From assembly GCA_943324745.2 (NCBI GenBank), contig CALPMT020000010.1, positions 1 to 64,000 on the forward strand: a DNA stretch of 64,000 bases, given 5' to 3'. The notes under the pieces are model-generated. The model did no database searches. It saw only the letters and a program-made list of their open reading frames with translations, and was not told the DNA's origin. Below are positions 44,904 through 53,760 of the stretch, piece after piece. Each line of letters begins with the position of its first letter. Within the stretch, counting starts at the first letter, position 1. The position numbers and the translations under genes were made by a program. This DNA comes from Chitinophaga pinensis (GTDB taxonomy: Bacteria > Bacteroidota > Bacteroidia > Flavobacteriales_D > Crocinitomicaceae).

Positions 44904-45206
44904 ATGTTAAGCAAATTTACCCATAAATACGTAATGATAAGTATGTGGATAGTAATTCTATCACTCACATTCAATACCTATTCATGTGGAACTGCTAAAA
45001 CAAACAAAGAGCCAAATGCAGAAGAAATTTCACTAGAATTACGCAAACAAAAAAAGAAAGAACTCAAAGCTGCTCAAAAAGCAAATAAAAAAGCGAAACG
45101 AGAATTTTGGAACAAACAAACTCCAGAAATGAAACGTCGTATCAAAGAATCTAACCGTAGACAACGTGAACTATTAAGACTGCGTAAAAAAGCCCGTAGA
45201 CTATAA
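44904..45206 (+). CDS. Lys/Arg-rich putative lipoprotein
   Basis: 100 residues. The start at 44904 gives MLSKFTHKYVMISMW; a later ATG at 44934 would start right before the hydrophobic segment and is nearly as likely. Lipobox candidate FNTYSCG. The rest is strongly basic and helical (LRKQKKKELKAAQKANKKAKREF, cited by KKELKAAQKANKKAKREF; MKRRIKESNRRQREL). It may bind anionic surfaces such as nucleic acid or LPS; unknown. Divergent from the lipoprotein gene at 44878 with only 25 bases between. Confidence 0.5.
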   Translation: MLSKFTHKYVMISMWIVILSLTFNTYSCGTAKTNKEPNAEEISLELRKQKKKELKAAQKANKKAKREFWNKQTPEMKRRIKESNRRQRELLRLRKKARRL

Positions 45207-45228
45207 AAAAAGGGACCCGAAAGTCCCT
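45204..45228 (-). terminator. Terminator of slyD
   Basis: AGGGAC-CCGAAA-GTCCCT (45211-45228) forms a stem with a 6-base loop. On the minus strand it is followed by a T run (45204-45210 on plus is A). It lies 135 bases past the slyD stop and overlaps the end of the converging gene. Confidence 0.75.
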
Positions 45229-45362
45229 AAAATAGTATTCCCAAGAATTTCAATTAAAAATGATTTTTCGAGGCAAACCAAAAATTAATTCCGTAATTTA
45301 ATCCAGTAAATGAGGAGATTATTTTGAAGTTGAACGAAGAAAAAGCTTTTTAAATGGAACTA

Positions 45363-45869
45363 TTAGTGTTGGTGTCCGTGTTCACCATGAACATGACCAT
45401 GAGATACTTCTTCTTCAGATGCTTCTCTCACACCAATAATTTCTCCTTCAAAATGTAAATCAATTCCAGCTAACGGATGGTTAAAATCCATTTTTACAAA
45501 CTCTTCATTGATATCCAATACAGTACCTAATAATTGGTGACCCTCATTGTCTGACATTGGAACTTTTGCACCGACATAAATTTCTTCTGTATTCACTTTT
45601 CCATCTTCCATAAAGAATACATCTAAAGGAATCATTGCAATTTGCTCGTCGGATGGCGTACCATACGCATTTTCACTTTCGATTGCAAAAGCAAACGTAT
45701 CTCCAATTGTTTTTCCTGAAATATTTACTTCAAAATCTGGAATAATTGCTTGTACTCCGTATAAAAAAACCATTGGTTGTTCAGCCGTTGTTTCTTCAAT
45801 TTTTTCACCTGTTTTGTGGTTTGTCAACTTGTAATTCAAGGAAACAACTTTGTTTGCTTCAATTTTCAT
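45363..45869 (-). CDS. slyD: FKBP-type peptidyl-prolyl isomerase, SlyD-like
   Basis: 168 residues. Begins MKIEANKVVSLNYKLTNHKTGE, an FKBP strand; the inserted flap (chaperone domain) is about 70-125 (SENAYGTPSDEQ, VPMSDNEGHQLLGTV), followed by MDFNHPLAGIDLHFEGEI. The C-terminal tail SHGHVHGEHGHQH is a histidine metal-binding tail as in SlyD, which can bind nickel. Cytoplasmic folding helper with prolyl isomerase activity. Confidence 0.9.
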   Translation of the reverse strand: MKIEANKVVSLNYKLTNHKTGEKIEETTAEQPMVFLYGVQAIIPDFEVNISGKTIGDTFAFAIESENAYGTPSDEQIAMIPLDVFFMEDGKVNTEEIYVGAKVPMSDNEGHQLLGTVLDINEEFVKMDFNHPLAGIDLHFEGEIIGVREASEEEVSHGHVHGEHGHQH

Positions 45870-45929
45870 AAATCGTTTTTTAAAAATTTCATTAAAATTA
45901 CGAAACTTATTGCGGAAGACAAAAGACTT

Positions 45930-45993
45930 TTTGAGGAAAGACTAATAGACGTTAGACAAAAGACAATTAGACATCAGACAATTAGACGAAAGA
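45930..45993. repeat. Low-complexity AGACAATTAGAC repeats
   Basis: Short units such as AGACAAAAGACAATTAGAC and AGACAATTAGACGAAAGAC follow one another between slyD and the reductase gene. Similar words appear near 55830. They are non-coding and variable. Confidence 0.6.
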
Positions 45994-45995
45994 CT

Positions 45996-46523
45996 TTAGA
46001 TGCTTTCAATTAGATTTACTTTCTCCATAAATTTTGCGCGTAATTCTTCATCTAAAATTCCGCCTGTTTCAGAGAAATTCTGATGGTACTGTGGCAAGGT
46101 AAATACTGAAGAGATAACTGCGCCATGTTTTGGGAAACGATCTATGGCATGCTCTAACACACCTACACCACCTCTTGGTCCCGGAGCGGTTGATAATAAG
46201 AATAACTTTTTACCTTCAAACATTTTTAAATTGACACGCGAAACCCAATCAAATAAATTCTTAAATACCACGGCATAACTTCCATTATGCTCTGCGAAAG
46301 AAATTATAATCAAATCCGATGCTTCCAATTTTTGGTGAAATAATACTGCGTTTTCTGGCAAACCTTCTTCCGTTTCCATATCCACCGAATAGATTGGCAA
46401 GGGATAATCATTTAAATCCAATACTTCCAATGCGCTACTATTAAACTGATTTGCAGCAAAACGTGCAAACTCTTTATTGATCGATTTCTTACTATTCGAT
46501 GCTCCAAATGCTACTATCTTCAT
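45996..46523 (-). CDS. NAD(P)H-dependent FMN reductase
   Basis: 175 residues from the start at 46523 (MKIVAFGASNSKKSINKEFARF); the eight residues upstream are polar and not conserved-looking. GASNSKKSIN binds the FMN phosphate in this flavodoxin-like family, and SFAEHNGSYAVVFKNLFDWVSR (cited by EHNGSYAVVFKNLFDW) and LLSTAPGPRGG are further flavin contacts. It reduces FMN, quinones or azo compounds; the true substrate is unknown. Confidence 0.85.
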   Translation of the reverse strand: MKIVAFGASNSKKSINKEFARFAANQFNSSALEVLDLNDYPLPIYSVDMETEEGLPENAVLFHQKLEASDLIIISFAEHNGSYAVVFKNLFDWVSRVNLKMFEGKKLFLLSTAPGPRGGVGVLEHAIDRFPKHGAVISSVFTLPQYHQNFSETGGILDEELRAKFMEKVNLIESI

Positions 46524-46547
46524 ACTATTATTTTTATTTATCGTCAC

Positions 46548-46583
46548 TCTTAACTCGTCACTTCGTCACTCTGCTCTCATCAC
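46548..46583. repeat. Degenerate GTCACT repeats
   Basis: GTCACTCTTAACTC, GTCACTTC and GTCACTCTGC follow one another between two genes. On the other strand, AGAGTGACGAAGTGA also occurs, base for base, inside the ABC-F gene (near 38917-38931). Confidence 0.55.
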
Positions 46584-48716
46584 TCACTTAACCCACATCA
46601 ACTTTTCCTTCTCTACTTTCATTTTTAAAAATCCAAAAACAACCGTACATAGATTTCCTTGTATCTCCTCTACCGTTCCGGATTGCTTGGTTTCAATTAA
46701 TTTTACGGTAGAACCAATCCCTATCTTTTCTTGTAAATACGGATCTTTTTTCACTTCTACTACTTTCTGTTTTTTGGTTTTTGTAACCGGAACACCAACT
46801 GTCGCTTTTAATGTTTCAAGGCGTCTGGCTTCTTCCGACTTCGATTTCTCTACCGAAATGTATTTTTTAATTTCCTCCATTAACGGAAGATTAATGTCTT
46901 TTTTACGACTTTTCGTAACGTACTTTCCGATAAACTGTTGAAACTTTTTACCAAGCAAAATAAAGGAATTGTTGGCAGCAACATTCTCTTGCATGGCTTT
47001 GTATTTTTCGTCGTACCTTCTTTTTTGTTCTTCGAAATGTAGTTGCTTTTGTGTAGCGACTTCTTGCGCTTCTATGTGTTCTTTATTTAATTTTTCGAGG
47101 TAGGTTTTCTCACTTTGCAATTCACTCAACAACTTGTCCATATTGACTTTTTGTTCGTTGACTTTTGACTTTGCTTCCGTGATTAACTCCATAGAAATAC
47201 CATTCATTTGGGCAACTTCGAATGTAAAAGAACTACCTGGTTGTCCTACCGAAAAACGATACAAGGGCTCTAGTGTTTCAGTATTGAATAACATACACCC
47301 ATTGATGGCATTTTTCAAGCGATCTGCTTTTAACTTTATACTCGCATAGTGGGTTGTAATCACCCCATAACACTTTTTATTATAGAGTTGCTCAAAAAAG
47401 ACTTCCGCCAAAGCACCACCTAAATCCGGATCGGAACCGGTACCAAATTCATCCAAAAGCAATAAAGTTCTTCGATTAGAAACCTCTAAAAAATATTTCA
47501 TTCGCTTCAAACGATACGAATAGGTACTTAATTCATTTTCAATAGATTGATTATCTCCAATATCACTTAATATCCGTTGAAAAAAACTCATTTTACTATT
47601 TGGATGTACCGGAACTAGCAATCCAGACTGAAGCATTAACTGCATCAATCCAATGGTTTTCAAGGTGATACTTTTACCTCCAGCATTCGGACCAGAAATC
47701 ACTAGCATGCGAGAAAATTTGTCCAACAAAATCGTTTGTGGAAATGTTTTCTTCCCTAATTGCTGGTTATTTTTCCATAAAATTGGATGTACTGCATCAA
47801 CCAACTCAATGCATTGTTCTTCTGAAATGGAAGGTAAATCCGCGTTTAAATCAATCGCTAATCGTGTCTTTGCATGGATAAAATCTAATTCAACCAGCAA
47901 GGATTGATACCCTTGAATTAAATGTAAATGATGAGAAATATCCGCAGTTAATTGTTTTAATATGCGAAAAATCTCTTTGCGTTCATCGTCAATGAGTAAT
48001 TCTAACTCATTGTTTAGAGGAATATTAACTTGTGGTTCAATAAACGTCAAACTTCCCGTTTTCGAGGACCCCACAACCGAACCATGTACTTTTCGCTTAT
48101 GGGTCGAAACAACGGTTAATACACGTCGCTCATGGATATACGTTTCTTTCGTTTCTCCTAACAATCCTTCTTTGATAAGGCGACGCATTTCCCGTTCGAA
48201 ATTACGGTTGATTTGATTTTTTAAGACGTGCATTTGCTGTCGAATCACCAACAACATTGGAGAAGCATTATCACGAATCGTGCCTTTAGCATCGAACACT
48301 TTTTCAATCGTTTCGATAATTTCCTTCGTGTAATAAACAGAATGCGTTAAAGAAACTAAGTGTGGAAATTCTTCCTCGCGTTTATCAAAAAAATGAAGCA
48401 AGGCATTCACCAATTCGCTGGCACGGTAAATACGCACCACCCCATCTTGGGATAAGACTGCGTCTTTAATGGGAAGTAACACTAACTCTTTGGTTAATTC
48501 TTCAAATTGTAAACCGGGAAAAGATTCTCCGGTTGTACGAATCGTATGAAACTCCTTTACTTTTTTAAGTTCAGCAGCAATATCACCAAGCAAAACGATA
48601 GGTTCCAAATTTTCAAGTCGCTCTTTAGCGGATGGTCCAATAGCGAATTCACTCAACCAACCTTGAATGGTCGTAAATTCTAAATCGTGTAAGGTCTGGT
48701 GATCGATTGGTGTCAT
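46584..48716 (-). CDS. MutS2-like ATPase without Smr domain
   Basis: 710 residues. N-terminal MutS2-type core and clamp (DLEFTTIQGWLSEFAIGPSA), ATPase domain with Walker A ISGPNAGGKSITLKTIGL near 333, Walker B LLLLDEFGTGSDP near 405 and VITTHYASIK. A long coiled coil follows (about 505-620) and a KOW-like end (GIGSTVKLIETKQSGTVEEI). The Smr nuclease domain that usually ends MutS2 is absent, so it should not cut nucleic acid that way. MutS2 acts against recombination or rescues collided ribosomes in other bacteria. Confidence 0.85.
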   Translation of the reverse strand: MTPIDHQTLHDLEFTTIQGWLSEFAIGPSAKERLENLEPIVLLGDIAAELKKVKEFHTIRTTGESFPGLQFEELTKELVLLPIKDAVLSQDGVVRIYRASELVNALLHFFDKREEEFPHLVSLTHSVYYTKEIIETIEKVFDAKGTIRDNASPMLLVIRQQMHVLKNQINRNFEREMRRLIKEGLLGETKETYIHERRVLTVVSTHKRKVHGSVVGSSKTGSLTFIEPQVNIPLNNELELLIDDERKEIFRILKQLTADISHHLHLIQGYQSLLVELDFIHAKTRLAIDLNADLPSISEEQCIELVDAVHPILWKNNQQLGKKTFPQTILLDKFSRMLVISGPNAGGKSITLKTIGLMQLMLQSGLLVPVHPNSKMSFFQRILSDIGDNQSIENELSTYSYRLKRMKYFLEVSNRRTLLLLDEFGTGSDPDLGGALAEVFFEQLYNKKCYGVITTHYASIKLKADRLKNAINGCMLFNTETLEPLYRFSVGQPGSSFTFEVAQMNGISMELITEAKSKVNEQKVNMDKLLSELQSEKTYLEKLNKEHIEAQEVATQKQLHFEEQKRRYDEKYKAMQENVAANNSFILLGKKFQQFIGKYVTKSRKKDINLPLMEEIKKYISVEKSKSEEARRLETLKATVGVPVTKTKKQKVVEVKKDPYLQEKIGIGSTVKLIETKQSGTVEEIQGNLCTVVFGFLKMKVEKEKLMWVK

Positions 48717-48808
48717 AGTGTAAAATTAGAAGAAATCTAGTAAAAACAGGGTAGAAAAAAACGCTTTTATCCAATTAATTTCTATTTTCACCCTTCAAAA
48801 ATTACCCT

Positions 48809-49573
48809 ATGAAAATTATCTCTTTTAACGTAAACGGTATTCGTGCAATTGCGCAAAAAAACTTCTTCGAGGATATGGAAAACCAGAATCCTGACATCAT
48901 TTGTTTACAAGAAACGAAAGCAACTTCGGATCAGGTAAAAGACACGGTAAAAAGTTTGTTTGGGTACGAAGTGTATGCCAATGAAGCAGTTAAAAAAGGG
49001 TATTCTGGAACAGCAATTATTACCAAGCACACACCACTAGCTGTTTCGTATGACATTCAAATTGAAGAACACGATCAAGAAGGTCGCGTGACATGTGCTG
49101 AATTTGAGAAATTCTTTTTAGTAACTGTTTATACACCAAATTCAGGAGGTGAATTAGCGCGCCTGGGTTACCGTCAAACTTGGGATGCAGCATTTTTGGA
49201 CTACCTGAAACAATTGGAAGATAAAAAACCTGTATTGGTATGTGGCGACTTAAATGTTGCTCACAAAGACATCGATTTAGCACGACCAAAAGCGAATTAC
49301 AACAAGTTTGCTGGCTTCATGCAAGAAGAAATCGATGGCATGGATAATTACCACAAAGCAGGAATCGTAGATACGTTCAGACATAAATACCCAGAAGTTG
49401 TAAAATATACGTGGTGGAGTTACCGAGGTGGAGCACGCGAGAAAAACGTAGGCTGGAGGATTGACTATTTCTTAGCCTCCGAAAAATTACTTCCACACAT
49501 CGAAGACGCATTTATTCTTAACGAAGTACACGGCTCAGACCATTGCCCAGTGGGTGTGATATTGAAAGACTAA
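48809..49573 (+). CDS. xth: Exodeoxyribonuclease III
   Basis: 254 residues of the ExoIII/AP endonuclease family: SFNVNGIRAI, ICLQETKA (metal glutamate), VYTPNSGGE, VCGDLNVAHKDIDLARPK, WRIDYFLAS and GSDHCPVGVIL (catalytic Asp-His). It cuts at abasic sites and degrades 3' ends in base excision repair. Single gene, divergent from mutS2-like, with a strong terminator after it. Confidence 0.93.
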   Translation: MKIISFNVNGIRAIAQKNFFEDMENQNPDIICLQETKATSDQVKDTVKSLFGYEVYANEAVKKGYSGTAIITKHTPLAVSYDIQIEEHDQEGRVTCAEFEKFFLVTVYTPNSGGELARLGYRQTWDAAFLDYLKQLEDKKPVLVCGDLNVAHKDIDLARPKANYNKFAGFMQEEIDGMDNYHKAGIVDTFRHKYPEVVKYTWWSYRGGAREKNVGWRIDYFLASEKLLPHIEDAFILNEVHGSDHCPVGVILKD

Positions 49574-49592
49574 TACGATCTACACTCAAAAC

Positions 49593-49632
49593 AAAAAAAG
49601 GTTAGAAAATCATCGATTTCTAACCTTTTTTT
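49593..49632. terminator. Bidirectional terminator of xth and fabD
   Basis: A 12-base stem (AAAGGTTAGAAA / TTTCTAACCTTT) with loop ATCATCGA, flanked by an A run on the left and a T run on the right. It suits both the plus-strand xth and the minus-strand fabD, which converge here. Confidence 0.85.
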
Positions 49633-49749
49633 ATGATAACAATATTAATTAACGCGTAATCTCAATCCCCTTAATTACCCATCTCAAAAGAACAAAGTCT
49701 TAATTTCTAAATATCTCTCTTAATGGTAAAAAGAAAAACTAGCAAACTT

Positions 49750-50643
49750 TTACCCTACACTATCTAATGTTGCTGACGATGTTGTAAATGAACGATCTAC
49801 TTTTTTAAATAATCCTTGCAACACTTTCCCTGGACCAACTTCTACCACTTCAGTAGCGCCATCAGCTATCATTTGTTGCATAGTTTGTGTCCAACGAACT
49901 GGAGCGGTTAATTGTTCTATTAAATTCTTTTTTATCTCATTTGGATCAGAAACCGCAGATGCAGTCACGTTTTGATACACTGGACAAATAGGAGTAGAAA
50001 ACTCAGTGGCTTCAATCGCTTTAGCCAACTCTTCTCGTGCAGACTCCATCAATGGGGAATGAAATGCACCTCCCACTTGCAATAATACTGCCATCTTTGC
50101 TCCGACTTCTTTCAGTTTAGCACAAGCTTCTTCTACCGCAGTAGTCTCCCCTGAAATTACGAGTTGTCCAGGACAATTATAATTTGCAGCAACCACAACA
50201 CCATCTATTCCTGCACATATATCTTCAATTAATTTATCTTCTAATCCAATAATTGCAGCCATGGTAGAAGGAACTAATTCACATGCTTTTTGCATCGCTA
50301 AAGCACGTTTATGCACTAAGTTTAATCCATCTTCAAAACGCAACGTCTTATTAGCTACTAATGCTGAAATTTCACCTAATGAATGTCCAGCAACCATAGC
50401 AGGCTGAAATGAATCACCCAAACATGCAGCAAGAATTGTTGAATGTAAAAAAATAGCTGGTTGTGTAATTTTAGTTTGCTTTAACTCTTCATCTGTTCCA
50501 TAAAACATGATTTTATGTATTTCAAAACCCAAAATTTCATCAGCTTTTAAGAACAATTCTTTGGCAACTTCAGAGGAATCAAAAAGGTCTTTACCCATCC
50601 CTGAGAACTGTGCACCTTGACCTGGAAAAACGTATGCTTTCAT
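49750..50643 (-). CDS. fabD: Malonyl-CoA:ACP transacylase
   Basis: 297 residues from the start at 50643 (MKAYVFPGQGAQFSGMGKDL); a longer frame to 50772 would run through the promoter. GQGAQ near 8 and AGHSLGEISAL near 90 (catalytic serine) are the FabD marks, with GAFHSPLM carrying the histidine and VGPGKVLQG at the end. It loads malonate onto ACP for fatty acid synthesis. A consensus promoter lies just upstream. Confidence 0.95.
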   Translation of the reverse strand: MKAYVFPGQGAQFSGMGKDLFDSSEVAKELFLKADEILGFEIHKIMFYGTDEELKQTKITQPAIFLHSTILAACLGDSFQPAMVAGHSLGEISALVANKTLRFEDGLNLVHKRALAMQKACELVPSTMAAIIGLEDKLIEDICAGIDGVVVAANYNCPGQLVISGETTAVEEACAKLKEVGAKMAVLLQVGGAFHSPLMESAREELAKAIEATEFSTPICPVYQNVTASAVSDPNEIKKNLIEQLTAPVRWTQTMQQMIADGATEVVEVGPGKVLQGLFKKVDRSFTTSSATLDSVG

Positions 50644-50670
50644 AAGTATATATTTCATATTTAACGGAGA

Positions 50671-50701
50671 CAAATATACAATTTGTTCACCGCATATCAA
50701 A
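50671..50701 (-). promoter_or_regulatory. Promoter of fabD
   Basis: On the minus strand TTTG (50698-50701) is followed by a 19-base spacer and TATATTTG (50671-50678), a full match to the Bacteroidota sigma -33/-7 consensus. It places the transcript start about 20 bases before the fabD ATG and confirms the start at 50643. Confidence 0.75.
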
Positions 50702-50795
50702 AAAAGAACTTTTACAACGTAAAATGAGCATTTGTAATAAGTTGAAAAATAACATGCAATAACAATATTCAATTATATATGCATCGCATAACAAA

Positions 50796-50827
50796 AAACC
50801 CCAGTAAATAACAATTTACCGGGGTTT
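50796..50827 (-). terminator. Terminator of the PA-domain gene
   Basis: Arms AAACCCC-A-GTAAAT and ATTTAC-C-GGGGTTT with loop AACA (50810-50813); on the minus strand the stem is followed by T residues. It lies 68 bases past the stop of the gene at 50895. Confidence 0.8.
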
Positions 50828-50894
50828 AATTATTTGTGTATAATTAGTTCTAATAATAAGATCACTATTAGTAACTTTCTAAATAGTAGAAAGC

Positions 50895-53501
50895 TTAGTG
50901 TGTAATTACAACTTTGTTGTTCACAATTTGTCTTGAATCGTCAACTATATAATATACACCATTCGTAAGATTAGTTACATTCAATTTTTGAATCTCATCC
51001 GTTAACACTGTGAATCGATAAACTTCAGCTCCTACCATATCTAAAAGTTTATATGTTCCGATAGGTAAACCAGCGACATTAAAGACACCATTGTTTGGAT
51101 TTGGATAAATTCTAAATTCTGATTGTTTAGCAACTTCTAGACCAGCAATTTTCACTGCTACGCATGCAGAAGTATCAACACATCCATTCAACGTAATTTT
51201 AACTGCATAATTTCCTTTTTTTGCAGGTTTAAATACTTGAGCTGTTGAATTAGCGATTTCTACTTTATTAGCATCACAATTTAACCATTGGTAAACAGCA
51301 TCCACTTGACTTGCAGTTAATGAAGATGCATTAGTATCTAAAACTAGGTCTTTTTTAGGTAGCTCTTTAATTGCAAGTAACAATGTAGCTGTTGAGTCCT
51401 TTAATTTACCTGTAGTGTCTTTTATGACAAAATCATAAGCGCCACTTTTCGTGTATTTTGTTCCATTCCAAACAAAACTTCCACAAGCAGTAGTATCTGT
51501 AGTAGATTTACCAGGAGCTAAAATAGTTAAAATCAATGTAGCAGTTGAATCACATCCTTTTACAGCTTTTGTTGAATAAGTATAGATTCCACTTTTTGTG
51601 TACTTAGTACCATTCCAGTTATAAACGCTATCTTTTGCCGTAAAGCGTATTGTTGAAGTAATCGGCTTATTTATTATTGTAAGCACTAAATATGCAGTTG
51701 AATCTCCACCTTTTTTAGTCTTCGTATCATAAACATAAGTTCCACTTTCTTTGTAATTCTTTCCATTCCAATCATAATTACAATTAGATGAAACAGTTGT
51801 TCTAGAAACACCAGGTGTAGAAACTTTTAGCGTCAACCCTGGAGTGTAAGAATAAGATTGATACATGTATGGCATGTATAGACCAGCTATAAAAGATTGT
51901 ACTACCCCCACTTTTGGACTATCTTTTCCAATCGTAATACTTGAACCAAACGGATCAAATCCAAATTGAACTAAAGAGTCTTTAGAATTCACACACACCA
52001 AATAACGTTTGTCATTTTCAAAATTCTGAGCATAATCAAATTTGGCATAGAAAAAAGAAGTAGATAAGTCATCTGTGATGATAAATTCTTGTTTATCAAT
52101 CATCTTATTTAAAGTTTTAAACTTAAAGGCAGTGTCATTCAAATCTTTAAACTTATCTGCCCACTCAAATACATCAATCGTAAGAAATTGATTTTTTAAA
52201 GAATTACCAAGTTTATTAGCCACAGAAAATTGAATCCCTTCTGCTTTTATTCTACTTCCAAATTTCTCTTCAAACACAATACATACTGATTGTTGGTAAT
52301 TTTTCTCTTTAAAAGTACTGCTTGGAACTAAGTAATTGTACCCAGATCTTGGCATATCCTTAAATACTTTTCCTGTAGTTTTAAATGTATAAGTAGACAA
52401 TGGAGCTATACTATAAATTGAATCCCTCACATGAAAAGAATATGACCAGCTATTATCACCCAAATATTCATCGTTTATATCTTTCAGTTCAGCGTCCTTT
52501 TTAGTAGCAATCCCTGTTGTATCAACTAGACTTACAGAATAAGTTACAAAATAATCGCCTTTTGGTAAATCATAATCTGGCGTAAAATGTTTTGCAAATT
52601 TAATTGGGCGCGGTTTCTTATTTCCACCTGTTAAAGAATCCTTTAAAAATTGCTTCACCACAGAATCTCTCCAAACGATAGAATCTCTAAAAATCACTTG
52701 TTTGATGATCGTATCTTTGGAATTCTTTGTAACTACTTGATTGTACTCAATTTTCACACGTGCTCTCAACGCTTTCTGATAATTATAACCAATATTGAAT
52801 GCATACAAAGCAAATGATTCATCTACCTCTCCTTTTCTAGAAAGTGCTGTCACCTTTGTTCTAACTTTAGGTGCTGAAACACTTCTATTATTTATACTGA
52901 TATCATTGTCAAATACTGGTCGAACACCAATATACGCTTCGATTGCCTCTGTTTTAAGTGCTTTTTTAATTTTAACCCCATCTTTTAAACTAATCATTAT
53001 AACAGGGATTTTAACACCTAAACCAGTAGAAGTAGCAGCAGTCTCAGTTGCACCAGCTAAACCTTGCATTCCAATCACTTGATTTGAATCAATTCCAATT
53101 ATTTTGTTTGCATTATCATAAACAAACCCATTATTTATGACAACTACAGCAATAGCACCTGCACTTTGAGCATTTAAAGCTTTCGTTGCAAATGCACCTC
53201 CCAAAGTTCCAGAAGCACCTCTGTGTACAAGTAATATCTTCCCAGTATAACTACCTTTTAGAGGTGTCATAGCCAAAGAATCTTCACTTGTTACTACAGC
53301 TAAAAAGCCTGAAACTTTAGCTTTATCAACATTTCCATTACCCCAAGCTCCAACAGGAGTTACAAGTGAATCACCTCTCCCGAAGGTATACACACCTTTT
53401 AAACTCAAAGGAGATTTAATTTGAAACACTCCCGGAGGAACCGTCTGAGCGTTTAAAGTTAGTCCAACGACCAACATTGTTAAAAGTAAAATAATCTTCA
53501 T
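50895..53501 (-). CDS. T9SS-secreted protein with PA domain and three WNG repeats
   Basis: 868 residues. Signal peptide 1-19 (GLTLNAQ). Protease-associated domain about 50-200 (GKILLVHRGASGTLGGAFATKALNAQSAGAIAVVVIN in part, cited by GKILLVHRG and AQSAGAIAVVVIN). A beta-rich middle is followed by three tandem units near 575-715 of the form YxWNGxxYxxSGxYxYxTKxxxGxDSTAxLxLTI, common in Bacteroidota surface proteins. A type IX sorting domain ends it (IYPNPNNGVFNVAGLP, LTNGVYYIV). No protease catalytic site was found, so the PA domain probably serves binding. Its -7 element may be TATTTTTG on the minus strand at 53526-53533. Confidence 0.75.
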   Translation of the reverse strand: MKIILLLTMLVVGLTLNAQTVPPGVFQIKSPLSLKGVYTFGRGDSLVTPVGAWGNGNVDKAKVSGFLAVVTSEDSLAMTPLKGSYTGKILLVHRGASGTLGGAFATKALNAQSAGAIAVVVINNGFVYDNANKIIGIDSNQVIGMQGLAGATETAATSTGLGVKIPVIMISLKDGVKIKKALKTEAIEAYIGVRPVFDNDISINNRSVSAPKVRTKVTALSRKGEVDESFALYAFNIGYNYQKALRARVKIEYNQVVTKNSKDTIIKQVIFRDSIVWRDSVVKQFLKDSLTGGNKKPRPIKFAKHFTPDYDLPKGDYFVTYSVSLVDTTGIATKKDAELKDINDEYLGDNSWSYSFHVRDSIYSIAPLSTYTFKTTGKVFKDMPRSGYNYLVPSSTFKEKNYQQSVCIVFEEKFGSRIKAEGIQFSVANKLGNSLKNQFLTIDVFEWADKFKDLNDTAFKFKTLNKMIDKQEFIITDDLSTSFFYAKFDYAQNFENDKRYLVCVNSKDSLVQFGFDPFGSSITIGKDSPKVGVVQSFIAGLYMPYMYQSYSYTPGLTLKVSTPGVSRTTVSSNCNYDWNGKNYKESGTYVYDTKTKKGGDSTAYLVLTIINKPITSTIRFTAKDSVYNWNGTKYTKSGIYTYSTKAVKGCDSTATLILTILAPGKSTTDTTACGSFVWNGTKYTKSGAYDFVIKDTTGKLKDSTATLLLAIKELPKKDLVLDTNASSLTASQVDAVYQWLNCDANKVEIANSTAQVFKPAKKGNYAVKITLNGCVDTSACVAVKIAGLEVAKQSEFRIYPNPNNGVFNVAGLPIGTYKLLDMVGAEVYRFTVLTDEIQKLNVTNLTNGVYYIVDDSRQIVNNKVVITH

Positions 53502-53703
53502 AAGTTAAATTTTTAAATGAACACTCAAAAATAGGAATAAATGTTAAGAAATCATAAATTAAGACACAAAGTAATTAACACAAACATAAATGTATAAATT
53601 AACAATGGAAAATGTTTAACGCTCTTCATCCAAAACACGTATCTACCCACAACTATTAATTAGACGTTTAAAACCATACATAGTTGCCTAAAAGTATAAA
53701 AAC

Positions 53704-53728
53704 AAAAAAGGGACCCGAAAGCCCCTTA
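53704..53728 (-). terminator. Terminator of metK
   Basis: AAGGG (53708-53712) pairs with CCCTT (53723-53727), and an inner C-G pair closes the loop CCGAAA; on the minus strand a T run follows. The stem words match those of the slyD terminator (GGGACCCGAAAG). Confidence 0.7.
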
Positions 53729-53760
53729 ACAATTAATTAACAATTGAATTTGAAAAAATA

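Noticed and set aside
50644-50772. N-terminal extension of FabD
   Set aside because: A full -33/-7 promoter lies within it at 50671-50701.
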